Shown here piece by piece: positions 36,314-45,171 of a stretch of 64,000 nucleotides of DNA. Position 1 is the stretch's first letter, and every line of letters starts with the position of its first letter. The translations under genes and the position numbers were made by a program. The notes under the pieces are model-generated. The model saw only the letters and a list, made by a program, of their open reading frames with translations, had not been told where the DNA came from and searched no databases. The stretch spans positions 27,473 through 91,472 of the forward strand of contig NZ_BBIO01000016.1 of the NCBI RefSeq assembly GCF_000739695.1, in the 5' to 3' direction. The stretch is from Tepidicaulis marinus (GTDB lineage Bacteria > Pseudomonadota > Alphaproteobacteria > Parvibaculales > Parvibaculaceae).

Positions 36314-36721
36314 TCACGCGCGCGGCGGCCGGCTGTTTAAAAACCGCACGAGCACGAAGCCCGCCACAGCCGCCCCGAGCACGAACTCAGCCGGGCGCTC
36401 TTCGGCGAATGCCGATGCCTTGCCGTAAAGCGCGCGCGGCGAGGAGCGGTCCAGCTCCCGCGATACTTTATCGAGCAGCAGCGCCACCTGCTCGGCGCAA
36501 GCGCTGATCATGGCATCTTCCGGCTCGACCTTGCGCGCCACCTGGCGGAAATGATCGCCGTAGCCGCGCGCAAATTCCGCCGCCGAATGAAAAGGCTCAT
36601 CCAAAAAAGAACGTGCCTCTTCTTTGGCTTCTTGCGCGTGATCCCGGAATTCCTGCCAGGCTTCACTGCTTTCATGGAACTGCGAGGCGGCGAAATCTTC
36701 TGCCTCTTGGCGCGTGACCAT
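36314..36721 (-). CDS. YqjD/ElaB-like membrane-anchored protein
   Basis: The 135-residue protein is hydrophilic and helical, with a C-terminal membrane anchor (RPAEFVLGAAVAGFVLVRFL, about 108-127). Tail-anchored helical proteins of this kind, YqjD and ElaB in E. coli, bind ribosomes at the membrane in stationary phase. Sequence similarity is low, so the call rests on layout and neighbours. GGGAGG precedes the ATG. About 90 bases upstream lies a near-consensus general-stress (EcfG) promoter, which suggests that the whole operon is induced under stress. Confidence 0.72.
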   Translation of the reverse strand: MVTRQEAEDFAASQFHESSEAWQEFRDHAQEAKEEARSFLDEPFHSAAEFARGYGDHFRQVARKVEPEDAMISACAEQVALLLDKVSRELDRSSPRALYGKASAFAEERPAEFVLGAAVAGFVLVRFLNSRPPRA

Positions 36722-36807
36722 AGCTGCCTCCCGTGTCTTCAGACATTACGCACACCTGCCATACACCGGGCGCAAGGCGCGGGGCCCGGCAGGCCGTCTA
36801 TGGAATA

Positions 36808-36832
36808 AACGCGCCAAAGCCTGCGCAGTTCA
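36808..36832 (-). promoter_or_regulatory. Candidate EcfG general-stress promoter
   Basis: On the minus strand TGAAC (36832-36828), 16 bases, CGTT (36811-36808). The alphaproteobacterial EcfG consensus is GGAAC-N16/17-CGTT, so there is one mismatch. It precedes the three-gene envelope-stress operon. Confidence 0.55.
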
Positions 36833-36859
36833 CGGAAAGAGGCAGCAAAACGGGAGAGA

Positions 36860-37417
36860 TCAGGCCGCGCGCTGGTGGCGGCCTTCTTCCACTTCTTCCA
36901 CGATTTTGGCAACGAAATGGGGAAGGTCATCCGGCTTGCGGCTCGTCACGATGCCCCAATCGGAAACGACGGGCTCGTCCGTCCATTTACCGCCCGCATT
37001 TTCCACATCCGTTCGGATCGAATGATAGGACGTGACACTCCGCCCCTTCACAAGGCCCGTCTCGATCAGCAGCCAGGGCGCATGGCAGATCGCGCCGATC
37101 ACCTTGCCCTTATCGGCAAACGCCTTGATCAGTTCCAGCGCCTGCGGATTAACCCGCAAGAGATCCGGATTGATCTGCCCGCCGGGCAGGACCAACGCAT
37201 CATAGTCAGCTTCGCTGACCTTGCTGAGGGGGATGTCGACGGGCACCGCTGCGCCCCAATCGCCGCCGTCCCAGCCTCTAATCTGGCCTTCTTCCGGCGA
37301 GGTCACATCGACCTTCGCGCCTTTCGCCCGCAGCTCTTCCAGCGGCTTGAGAAGTTCACTCTGCTCGAACCCATGCGCGGCGAGAATAAGGATTTTCGCA
37401 TCACCTATCTTCGGCAT
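36860..37417 (-). CDS. DJ-1/PfpI family protein (YraA/YhbO type)
   Basis: From ATG 37417 (AAGGAG eight bases upstream) the protein has 185 residues. It starts with AKILILAAHGFEQSELLKPL and has the nucleophile elbow VIGAICHAPWLLIETGLVKG with Cys followed by His, and DALVLPGGQINPDLLR with the partner Glu/Asp region. Proteins of this group act as deglycase- or chaperone-like stress proteins; the exact activity is debated. The gene is alone, downstream of betT but separated from it by a terminator. Confidence 0.9.
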   Translation of the reverse strand: MPKIGDAKILILAAHGFEQSELLKPLEELRAKGAKVDVTSPEEGQIRGWDGGDWGAAVPVDIPLSKVSEADYDALVLPGGQINPDLLRVNPQALELIKAFADKGKVIGAICHAPWLLIETGLVKGRSVTSYHSIRTDVENAGGKWTDEPVVSDWGIVTSRKPDDLPHFVAKIVEEVEEGRHQRAA

Positions 37418-37460
37418 GACCAGCTCCTTGGATTCCGTGTCAGCTATGCCAGGGAAACGC

Positions 37461-37496
37461 AGAAAGGGCTCTGCCTGTTCCGGCAAAGCCCTTTCT
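37461..37496 (-). terminator. Terminator after betT
   Basis: AGAAAGGGCT and AGCCCTTTCT form a 10-bp stem (37461-37470 with 37487-37496), with an inner TGCC/GGCA pairing, between betT and the PfpI gene. Confidence 0.75.
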
Positions 37497-37520
37497 TTAT
37501 CGGATTGCGATGATGTGACG

Positions 37521-39530
37521 CTAAGCGCGCACCATATGCAGGAACTGCGCGTGGCGCTCATATTGGGCGAGCACATCGGCAATGATCTGGTCCTGCGTAT
37601 AGCCCATCACATCGTAATGCTGGCTGCCCTCGGGCAGGAAAACCTCGGCGCGGTAATAATGCCGGCCTTGCTGTTTACGCACATGGCGCTGCTCGACCAC
37701 GAAGGAAGGAGCTTCATAATCGTGCAGGCGGACGGAATAATAAAAATTCTGCTCGCCGCCATGGTTGACTTCGATGTAACAGGTCCGTCCCTCTTCCGCA
37801 TCGACATTCGCGTCATAGCCGAGTTTCGAAAATTCTTCCGCCGCCCGCTCCAGGGCCGGGCGCACCGTCTCGCGCAAAAACCGCTGGGCTTCGGGCAATT
37901 GAGGATGGTGCAAAAGCGCGCGCAGGCGCTGCTCCCAGGGAATATTGACCCCTTGCACGCCTGCGCTCGAGGCAGAGGAAATGTCGAGACTGTTGCGCCG
38001 CACCGCTTCCAGATCGAGCGCCTTGTAAAGCCCGTAGCAGATAAAGAGCATGATGACGGAGAAAGGCAGCGCCGCCGCGATCGAGGCGGTTTGCAATGCC
38101 CCGAGCCCGCCGGCAAGCAAAAGCCCCGCCGCAACGAAGCCTTCGGTGAAGGCCCAGAAGACCCGCTGCCAGACCGGCGCATCATCCTCGCCGCCGGAGG
38201 TCAGCATATCGATCACCAGTGAGCCGGAGTCCGAGGACGTCACGAAAAACGTCACGACCAGCACGGTGGCCAATACGGACGTAATCCCGGCAAAGGGCAG
38301 ATATTCGAAAAATTTAAAGAGCGCCGTCGCTGTGTTCTCCGAAACGGCGGCGGCAATGGCCCCGCCCGCCACACCGAGATCGAGCGCAATGGCCGTGTTC
38401 CCGAACACTGTCATCCAGAGGAATGTGAACCCCACGGGAATGAACAAAACACCCGTGACGAATTCGCGGATCGTGCGTCCGCGCGAAATGCGCGCGATGA
38501 ACATGCCCACGAAAGGCGACCAGGCGATCCACCAGGCCCAATAAAAGAGCGTCCAGCCACCGATCCAGCCTTTCTTTTCATAGGCGTAAAGATTGAACGT
38601 CTTTTGCACCACCTCGGAAAGGTAAGTACCGACATTCTGAAAATAGGCTTCGAAAAGAAAGAGCGTCGGCCCGGCAATCAGCGTGAAGAGAACGAGGACG
38701 AGCGCCATGCCGAGATTGAGCTCGGAGATGCGCCGGATGCCGCCATCGAGCCCCATCACGACCGACCCCGTGGCGATGAGCGTAATGACTGCGATCAGCA
38801 CGAGCTGCACGGTGACCGTCTCTGGCACGCCGAAGAGATAAGCAAGGCCCGAATTGACCTGCGACACACCGAAGCCGAGCGAGGTGGCGACGCCGAACAT
38901 CGTGCCGAGCACCGCGAAAATATCCACTGCATGGCCGATGGGGCCGTAAATTCTATCCCCGATCAGCGGATAAAGCGCGGAACGGATGGTCAGCGGCAGA
39001 TTGTGCCGGAACCCGAAATAGGCAAGCGACAGGCCGATCACCGCATAGATCGCCCAGGCATGAATGCCCCAATGGAAAAAGGTGATGGAAAGCGCCTCGC
39101 GCGCCGCTTCCACCGACCCCGGCTCGCCCACCGGCGGCGCCATGAAATGCTGTATGGGCTCGGCAACGGAAAAGAACATGAGCCCGATGCCCATGCCCGC
39201 GCTGAAAAGCATGGCGATCCAGGACCAGTAGGAAAATTCCGGCTCCGAGCCGTCCGGCCCCAGTTTCACCTGCCCATGCGTGGTGAAAGCCAGAAAGGAA
39301 ACGAAGGCGAGAAAGGCCGCCACGCAAAAAATATAGAACCAGCCGAAAGTCGAAACGATCCAGTTTTGAACGACACCGAAAACGCTGCTCGCCAGATCCG
39401 GCGCGCTTATTCCCCAAATAACGAAGCCGAGAATCAAGATCGCGGAGCCGAAAAAAACCGGCGGGTTGATGACGGCCCTGGGCTTTTTTTCGTCATCGGT
39501 AAAACCGCTGCCCTCGCTGCGCATATCCAT
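37521..39530 (-). CDS. betT: BCCT-family choline/betaine transporter BetT
   Basis: The 669-residue protein has 12 predicted membrane helices and the BCCT signatures AGMGIGLMFFSVAEP (helix 3, cation-binding Gly-Met-Gly-Ile-Gly) and WTLFYWAWWIAWSPFVGMF (helix 8, aromatic substrate box), then ARISRGRTIREF. The hydrophilic C-terminal region of about 150 residues (from RRNSLDISS) is the length found in BetT-type choline transporters, where it takes part in osmotic regulation. It imports choline or a related quaternary amine. A porin-like gene lies 45 bases upstream on the same strand and is probably co-transcribed. Confidence 0.92.
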   Translation of the reverse strand: MDMRSEGSGFTDDEKKPRAVINPPVFFGSAILILGFVIWGISAPDLASSVFGVVQNWIVSTFGWFYIFCVAAFLAFVSFLAFTTHGQVKLGPDGSEPEFSYWSWIAMLFSAGMGIGLMFFSVAEPIQHFMAPPVGEPGSVEAAREALSITFFHWGIHAWAIYAVIGLSLAYFGFRHNLPLTIRSALYPLIGDRIYGPIGHAVDIFAVLGTMFGVATSLGFGVSQVNSGLAYLFGVPETVTVQLVLIAVITLIATGSVVMGLDGGIRRISELNLGMALVLVLFTLIAGPTLFLFEAYFQNVGTYLSEVVQKTFNLYAYEKKGWIGGWTLFYWAWWIAWSPFVGMFIARISRGRTIREFVTGVLFIPVGFTFLWMTVFGNTAIALDLGVAGGAIAAAVSENTATALFKFFEYLPFAGITSVLATVLVVTFFVTSSDSGSLVIDMLTSGGEDDAPVWQRVFWAFTEGFVAAGLLLAGGLGALQTASIAAALPFSVIMLFICYGLYKALDLEAVRRNSLDISSASSAGVQGVNIPWEQRLRALLHHPQLPEAQRFLRETVRPALERAAEEFSKLGYDANVDAEEGRTCYIEVNHGGEQNFYYSVRLHDYEAPSFVVEQRHVRKQQGRHYYRAEVFLPEGSQHYDVMGYTQDQIIADVLAQYERHAQFLHMVRA

Positions 39531-39575
39531 GAGACGGCCCTTTCTTGTTTTTGGGAAGCGTCGAAATCTCCGGTA

Positions 39576-40763
39576 TCAGAAATAGAACCCGACATTAATG
39601 TTGAAGCGGTGCTGCCAGCCGCCATCGGCCGAACCCGGCCCGAAGGCGGCGCCGTAATCGGGGCTGGCATAGGCGTGGTTGCGCCCGCTCAAAAGATCGA
39701 CATAGACGAATGCCGGGCCTTCGAAATCGAGCGAGACGCCGAGCACATTTTGCTGCGTGTCGGCAAAGCCGGAGGCGGTTTTTTCCATATAGCTGTAATC
39801 GTCATAGAGCGTGAGCCCTTGGAGCCCGAGCACGCTCATCTTCCAGCTATGGGAGAGCCCGGCGGAATAGACATAAGCCTCCGAGGCCACCTGATAGGGA
39901 AAATCATAAGCGCCCATGACGACGAACCGGTTATCCTGGCCTACCGGATTCTTCAAATCGATATCGTAATAAACCGCCTCGGTGATGATATTCCAGGGGC
40001 CGAAATCACCGACCCAGTGCAAGCCCGCTGCAACGCGCGAGCCGGTCTCGCCCGTCGCCCCGTTCGGAATCTCGCCGTAAAGCAGCGAAAGCCCCGCCTC
40101 GCTCGCGCCCAAGCCCGCATGATCCAACTGATAGGCGGCGCGGCCGGTCAGCTGGTTTTCTTCTTTGTTGGAGCGGCCCATATCCGAGACGATGTCATAA
40201 GAATAGCGCGCGCTGTCATTCGACTTGCCGTGATAATTGCCTTCATCGGAAAGGAAATAGGCCGCATCGAAACTCCAGGCACCTTGCTGTGTGTGATAGG
40301 CAAGGCCGAGATCGTAATCGTCCTCGAGGCCCAGATAATAGAAGATCGAAAAGAAATAACTGTGCGAGGCAAAGGGGAGCGGCCCGAACGGGACTTTCTG
40401 AACCCCGGCGCGCACATAATCAGTTTCCGAAAACCGGTACCCCGCCCAGCCGTGATGCAGGAAATGCGAGCTGTAATCGGGATCGGCATAATAATAGAGA
40501 CGGTATTGCGCAGAGGCTTCCCAATTGCCGTGGGAAAAGTCCACATCCAGCATCGCGGTGTCGAAATCCCAATAGTCCCGGGGCTTCGTTTCATCCACCC
40601 AGCTCTTGTCGAAGAGATTGACGCGGACAGCGCCGCCGATTTCCACCGGCCCGAGTTTCAAGGGTTCGCTGTGAGCAGGCAAAGCCGCCAGTAAAATCCC
40701 CGCCGGAAGGAGTATACTCAAACAAAAAAGCTTCCGGCTGCGGGGAGCGATTGCACACCACAT
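39576..40763 (-). CDS. Outer-membrane porin co-encoded with BetT
   Basis: The 395-residue protein has a signal peptide ending in ALPAHSE (about residue 32) and a barrel rich in alternating aromatic strands (YRLYYYAD, HHGWAGYRF), ending in HRFNINVGFYF with the terminal Phe used for outer-membrane insertion. The name of the family is not certain; it resembles uncharacterised porins found beside BCCT or carnitine transporters. With betT 45 bases downstream, it likely admits the same quaternary amine through the outer membrane. GAGG lies four bases before the ATG. Confidence 0.82.
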   Translation of the reverse strand: MWCAIAPRSRKLFCLSILLPAGILLAALPAHSEPLKLGPVEIGGAVRVNLFDKSWVDETKPRDYWDFDTAMLDVDFSHGNWEASAQYRLYYYADPDYSSHFLHHGWAGYRFSETDYVRAGVQKVPFGPLPFASHSYFFSIFYYLGLEDDYDLGLAYHTQQGAWSFDAAYFLSDEGNYHGKSNDSARYSYDIVSDMGRSNKEENQLTGRAAYQLDHAGLGASEAGLSLLYGEIPNGATGETGSRVAAGLHWVGDFGPWNIITEAVYYDIDLKNPVGQDNRFVVMGAYDFPYQVASEAYVYSAGLSHSWKMSVLGLQGLTLYDDYSYMEKTASGFADTQQNVLGVSLDFEGPAFVYVDLLSGRNHAYASPDYGAAFGPGSADGGWQHRFNINVGFYF

Positions 40764-40918
40764 GAGGCCTCACATTTATTTTTGTTGTGAGGTGAAGCGT
40801 AAAACAAAAAATCGCCCGGCACAACGCCGCTCGCCTCCCCGCGGCGCGGGCCTCATAGGCACCCAAAAACGCCGTATACGAATAAGCGAGCGACCGCAAA
40901 CTTTCGACGTTGCCGTTA

Positions 40919-42160
40919 TTAAATGCCTGCAACGAAGTTCAGATCGGCCTTGCACACTTGCGCCACCTCGCGCGTCGACATGAACCGGCTGAGCTCACCG
41001 AAAAGCGATGCCACGCTTACCGGCGCGCCTTGCCGGTCATAGAAAAGCCAGCGATTGGCGCGGGCCGCAGAAGGCAGAATAGACGCAGCCAATGTGCCCG
41101 CTGACGTTTCGCGCGTGCGGATCAGTTTGACCGCGCCGCCCGCGCCGAAAACATGCGCGGCATAAAGCTCGCCGTGATTGGGTGTGCGCCCGAGCATCCG
41201 CTCCAATGCCTTGCGGTTGGAGACGGTGAGCTCACCGGCCATGAGGGCAGCCGCATGAGGATCGGAACGCAACCGCAAAAGCCTATCGCCGGCTTCATCG
41301 GACACGGGCCGGTAACGCCCGCCTTCTTCTTCCAGCAGCTGCGCTTCTTCCGCGAACCCGTGCTTTGCGCCATGCGCGCCCAGCATCTGGTACCAGGTCT
41401 GACGCACGAACTGGAAAGGGCCATTGGCCGATGATGTCGGCGCCTGAGCCGTCAGTACCAGCCCGCTCTCGCGCATGGCGATATGAAGGAGATAGCCGGA
41501 ATTGGCGCCCGTCGCTTTGGAGGCGGCAACGATCGCACTGAGAAGATCGGGGCCCAACAGATCGATCGCATCTTCCACAAGCTCCGCATCGGCGGGCTCG
41601 GTCGTGGCAGGAGCCACCTCCGGCGGGCTCAAGCTCGCTTTTTGCGCGGCAGGTACCGTTTCTTCCTTCTCAGTATCTACCGGTGCGGAGGAGAGCGTTG
41701 CCTCTTCGCCCGCCGCTTCACTCTTTTCCTGCACCAGCGCCGCGCTTGCCTGTTGCAGCTCGGCAAGCGCCTTGGCAATCGCCGTAATATCATCGGCGGA
41801 TAGCTGGTGGCGCTTGTCACCGGGCGGCGGAGGCGGCACGACGGTGAGGCCGGGAGAGGCGCCAGAAGAAACGTTCAAGGAAGAGGTTTCATCGGTCTGC
41901 GCCTCAGCCGAGGCAAGCTTTACCGGCTCGCCCTTTGCCTTGGAGGCAAGCAAGGTGGCCGTTGCCAGCGCCGATTCCGAGGCGAACGCCGACACATCGC
42001 GCGCCAGCGAGCCGTCTTTTACGTATTCCACCGCTTCTGCCACCGGTTCGATTTGCATCAGCCCGGTTTGAGCGCGGCCAAGGGCCGAGTTGCCCTCGTC
42101 TGCCGTTAAATAATCCCATGCCAGAAAGGCGATCAGGAGGAAGGAGAATTTCATCCACAT
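40919..42160 (-). CDS. Lytic transglycosylase-like exported protein
   Basis: The 413-residue protein has an N-terminal hydrophobic segment (about 3-20), a long low-complexity linker rich in Ala, Glu and Ser with a poly-Pro stretch (VVPPPPPGD, about residue 110), and a C-terminal lysozyme-like domain (about 205-370). The domain shows HIAMRESGL, where Glu is the expected catalytic residue, SSANGPFQFVRQTWYQML and YAAHVFGAGGA, which together follow the order of SLT-type transglycosylases. It probably cleaves peptidoglycan in the periplasm. The gene is alone and its partner is unknown. Confidence 0.82.
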   Translation of the reverse strand: MWMKFSFLLIAFLAWDYLTADEGNSALGRAQTGLMQIEPVAEAVEYVKDGSLARDVSAFASESALATATLLASKAKGEPVKLASAEAQTDETSSLNVSSGASPGLTVVPPPPPGDKRHQLSADDITAIAKALAELQQASAALVQEKSEAAGEEATLSSAPVDTEKEETVPAAQKASLSPPEVAPATTEPADAELVEDAIDLLGPDLLSAIVAASKATGANSGYLLHIAMRESGLVLTAQAPTSSANGPFQFVRQTWYQMLGAHGAKHGFAEEAQLLEEEGGRYRPVSDEAGDRLLRLRSDPHAAALMAGELTVSNRKALERMLGRTPNHGELYAAHVFGAGGAVKLIRTRETSAGTLAASILPSAARANRWLFYDRQGAPVSVASLFGELSRFMSTREVAQVCKADLNFVAGI

Positions 42161-42342
42161 AGCAGGTGCTCCTTTTAAAGCGTGGCGCCGCTGCGCCGTC
42201 CTGCCCCCAGTTCACGATGAAAATATCAGGCCTTTGCTGAATGCCCGCTGGCAGGCTTGTTCATCCCGCCTTTATAAAGCGGGCGTTTCATTGCCTAATG
42301 CAAAAAAACCAGTCGCAATCTGCAAGAATCTCGATGCCCCGC

Positions 42343-43620
42343 TCATTCCGGCGCGGACACGCATTTCTTCAACGCGCCGACATCGAAAAAACTCTCCGGC
42401 AAGAGCACCGCCTTGTTGAGCACGCCGTTGCGGGTCTCGTCATAGCGATTGTTATATTCCCAAAGCAGCGCGCCATCTTTGTTCACCATGAAAGCGCGCC
42501 CGTGCTCGGCCTCCACGATCAACACATCGCCATTGCCGAAAAGCTGGTGCTTGCCGCGCCGCCAGCTATAGAAGGGCACATCCTCGCTCCCCTCAAACAC
42601 AATCCGGGTTTTCATTGTCGCCGGGTCGATCGCCATGATCTGCGAATGCTCAAAGCCCATATTGTTATTGTAAACCGCAATGGTGCCGTCTTGGAGAAAG
42701 CGCGGTTCATGCTGGCGGTGCCAGGGCCCGATGCTGAACCATTTAATATTGAAGACGCCGGGATCGAGCACCGCGATCATGTTCAAGGAACGCATGGAAA
42801 TGAGAAGATCGCCCGCTTCGAACATCGGAAAGGCCGCCGCCATCTCCGGGTTAAGCGCTTCGATGTGATTGAGATGGAAGGGGTCGGGCGACATGCGCAA
42901 ACCCGTCGGCCCCTCCTCGGATTGAATGGCAAGCACGCCCTGCAAATTATGCTGCTTGAGCACATCCACCATCATGCCGGCTTCCTTGAGTACCTTGCCG
43001 CTTTCCGCATCGGCCTGCACGAGCTTGTCATCGCGCAGCGACCAGAGAGTGCCGTCGAAAGAGCGGGTGACGGCATGATGGAAATTGCCTTCCCTCTTCC
43101 ACATCACCTTGCCGCAGGAATCGAGCCGCGCCAGTACCCGACCGGAATCGAAATTGACGGCGATGGATCCGTCTTCGAAGACATCGAGCCCGTGCAGAAA
43201 AACGTTTTCAGGCCCCGGCCCTTCCGGATCGATTTGGCTGTAATCGACCGGCCAGGCATGAACCTCCTCGCCCTTGGCATCGAGCAGCAGCACCGAGTTG
43301 AGCGCCTCGCGCTCCGGCGTGAGGCCGGAGACCATGAGAAGGCGCCCTTCGTAAGCGCCGTCGCCGAAGACGCGGAAGCGGGCCTCATGGCCCTCGCGCA
43401 TCGGCACGAGATGGCGGTTCGCCTCAAGCCCGAAATCGTTTTTCCAGTAACGCTGCAAATCGCGCGCAGTCTCGTAAAGCTTCCAGACCTGATAGGCGGG
43501 TGGCAGGTTCCAGATACCCGCCACGATGCCGTAGGAAAAAGCCGAGAACACCAAGGCGAAGACGAAGAGATAGACGGGCAGCTTGTCTTTCGTCTCTTCA
43601 CTGATTTGAGGCAACTTCAT
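42343..43620 (-). CDS. Arylsulfotransferase (ASST)-like beta-propeller protein
   Basis: The 425-residue protein has an N-terminal membrane helix (LPVYLFVFALVFSAFSYGIV, about 14-33) and a repeated-strand domain typical of the ASST propeller family, with VFLHGLDVFEDGSIAVNFDSG, NFHHAVTRSFDGTLWSL, DPFHLNHIEALN and WHRQHEPRFLQDGTIAVYNN. The His residues in NFHHA and LNHIE lie where ASST enzymes bind substrate and the sulfate-carrying His. The helix suggests anchoring to the inner membrane facing the periplasm. It is the last of four tightly linked genes and follows a PAPS-type sulfotransferase by 15 bases. Confidence 0.82.
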   Translation of the reverse strand: MKLPQISEETKDKLPVYLFVFALVFSAFSYGIVAGIWNLPPAYQVWKLYETARDLQRYWKNDFGLEANRHLVPMREGHEARFRVFGDGAYEGRLLMVSGLTPEREALNSVLLLDAKGEEVHAWPVDYSQIDPEGPGPENVFLHGLDVFEDGSIAVNFDSGRVLARLDSCGKVMWKREGNFHHAVTRSFDGTLWSLRDDKLVQADAESGKVLKEAGMMVDVLKQHNLQGVLAIQSEEGPTGLRMSPDPFHLNHIEALNPEMAAAFPMFEAGDLLISMRSLNMIAVLDPGVFNIKWFSIGPWHRQHEPRFLQDGTIAVYNNNMGFEHSQIMAIDPATMKTRIVFEGSEDVPFYSWRRGKHQLFGNGDVLIVEAEHGRAFMVNKDGALLWEYNNRYDETRNGVLNKAVLLPESFFDVGALKKCVSAPE

Positions 43621-43635
43621 CGCAAAGGGTCCTGC

Positions 43636-44742
43636 TCAAGGAATGGAGGGAGAGGCGGTAAAAAGCGGCCCGAAGGACCGGTAAATCTCTTCGGCGCGAT
43701 CGAGGCGCGCGGGATCGTAATCTTCCGCCGCCTCATAAGGCGTCGGCGCGCGGAAGCGGGACGCGGCAGCATCGAGGCGCGTTTCTTCAAGCCCGCATAC
43801 CCGCGCAAGGCGGGCAAGGCCCGGTGAAGGTTCCCGGCAAAGCCCGTCATAATCCACGAAGAGCACATGCGCCGAGGGCGTACTGAGAAGCGCGTCATGG
43901 GCCGCCGCCCAATAGGCGAGCCAGAAATCGAGCCCTAACGGATCAAGCGCTGGCGGATCGAGCCCCTCACCCTCCCGCGCCATCCAGCCGCCGAAATCGA
44001 TGGGTTTCAGCGCCGCGCCGAACTCGTAATGACCGAGCCATTCCATATAGCGGCGGGCAAATGCGTCTTCGGCGTGGAGCGCGCTGAATTGCACATGCTG
44101 GCGGCGGAGTGAGCGGGCATGATCGAGCGGACTGCGCACCGGCACGATGATACGGCAATCGGGGAAAAGCGCGGGCAGCAAGGACAGCCGCGCGATATTC
44201 GCGTTGTTCTTGCAAAGATACCGATGCGCCCCGCCCTCTTCCTTGGCCGCGAGCGCCAGCACTTTGCGGATATGCTGAAAGTAGAAGGCCTCGAACTCGC
44301 CGTTCCTGTCCTCGCGCCCCCAAAGCCCGATGGACGTCTTCCCGTATTTTTCCGGCCAATACGCTTTCCAGATAACTTCCTCGAAGGCTTCGGGACTATC
44401 GAACCCCACCGCCACGCCGTCCCCATGCGCGCGCTCGGCAAGCGCGGATTCTTTGCGGAAGGCGCCCGAGAGCCGCCGCCAGGTAAAGGGGCAGAGAAGA
44501 AACGGCATATGCCGGTAGGTATGAGAGGTGAAGTCCGGCAGTTCCGCCAGGATTTGCAAAAGCAGCGTCGTGCCTGCGCGCGGCAGCCCGGCGACGAAAA
44601 GCGGGCGCTCGATGGCGATACCCGCGCTCGAACCGAAAAGACCTTCCTCGATATCGGCCAGCGCGATTTGCGCAGGCACGGAGGCAAAAGCCAGCCTGTG
44701 CAAAAGCCGCTCGGCCCGCGAATAGGAGTCCGGCCCGCTCAT
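43636..44742 (-). CDS. PAPS-dependent sulfotransferase family protein
   Basis: The 368-residue protein has the 5'-phosphosulfate loop RPLFVAGLPRAGTTLLLQIL (about 45-64) and the 3'-phosphate-binding region IIVPVRSPLDHARSLRRQH (about 198-216), both typical of Sulfotransfer_3 proteins. It should transfer sulfate from PAPS to a lipid, sugar or peptide acceptor in the cytoplasm. In the same operon come an ASST-like periplasmic protein and two small membrane proteins, which suggests a surface-sulfation pathway. A 17-bp tandem repeat lies in the short gap upstream of its start. Confidence 0.85.
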   Translation of the reverse strand: MSGPDSYSRAERLLHRLAFASVPAQIALADIEEGLFGSSAGIAIERPLFVAGLPRAGTTLLLQILAELPDFTSHTYRHMPFLLCPFTWRRLSGAFRKESALAERAHGDGVAVGFDSPEAFEEVIWKAYWPEKYGKTSIGLWGREDRNGEFEAFYFQHIRKVLALAAKEEGGAHRYLCKNNANIARLSLLPALFPDCRIIVPVRSPLDHARSLRRQHVQFSALHAEDAFARRYMEWLGHYEFGAALKPIDFGGWMAREGEGLDPPALDPLGLDFWLAYWAAAHDALLSTPSAHVLFVDYDGLCREPSPGLARLARVCGLEETRLDAAASRFRAPTPYEAAEDYDPARLDRAEEIYRSFGPLFTASPSIP

Positions 44743-44752
44743 GGCGCCACTC

Positions 44753-44795
44753 TTCTCATCGTGCCCGCCTTCTCATCGTGCCCGCCTTCTCATCG
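44753..44795. repeat. 17-bp tandem repeat (2.5 copies)
   Basis: TTCTCATCGTGCCCGCC occurs twice in a row (44753-44769, 44770-44786) and a third partial copy follows (44787-44795). It fills the gap between the sulfotransferase start and the upstream membrane-protein stop, whose TGA is inside the partial copy. It probably arose by slippage and changes intercistronic spacing. Confidence 0.85.
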
Positions 44796-45161
44796 CGTAA
44801 GCCGCCAGGCGGCAATCATGACAAGGCTAGAGACGATGATGAACACCCAGTCCGTCGCCGCCGCTTCCGCCGCGCCCAGCGGCACAAGCCCGGCGAGATC
44901 GGCAAGATAAGCTGCGCCCAAAGGCACCGCGAGCGCGATGGCCACGGAGAGCGTGATCAGGAAAAAAGCGCCGAACATGGCAAGCGCCGCCTTTTGCACC
45001 GCCGCCTCCTTTTCATCGTCGCTAAGCGCCGGGTTTCGCATGACGGCGAGCGCGCGCCGTCCTGCCGCCCCCGCCGCTTCGACGCGGGGCACAACGCCGG
45101 TCACTTTCAAGCAACCCATGAAAAGCAAAAGGCAGAGCGCCAAAAGGCCGTAGACCAGCAT
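44790..45161 (-). CDS. Small three-helix membrane protein of the sulfotransferase operon
   Basis: From ATG 45161 the protein has 123 residues, with an N-terminal helix MLVYGLLALCLLLFMGCLKV, a charged middle part NPALSDDEKEAAVQKAAL, and two more helices (about 62-87 and 97-117). No known domain was recognised. It starts ten bases after the stop of the upstream small protein and precedes the sulfotransferase by 47 bases, so it belongs to the four-gene operon. The upstream extension of this frame overlaps the previous gene and lacks similarity to anything, so it was not used. Confidence 0.68.
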   Translation of the reverse strand: MLVYGLLALCLLLFMGCLKVTGVVPRVEAAGAAGRRALAVMRNPALSDDEKEAAVQKAALAMFGAFFLITLSVAIALAVPLGAAYLADLAGLVPLGAAEAAATDWVFIIVSSLVMIAAWRLTR

Positions 45162-45171
45162 GGCTTTGCCG

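Noticed and set aside
42265..42283. CCCGC-CTTTATAAA-GCGGG hairpin near the ASST gene end
   Set aside because: The stem has a bulge and no T-run follows on the minus strand; too weak to call a terminator.
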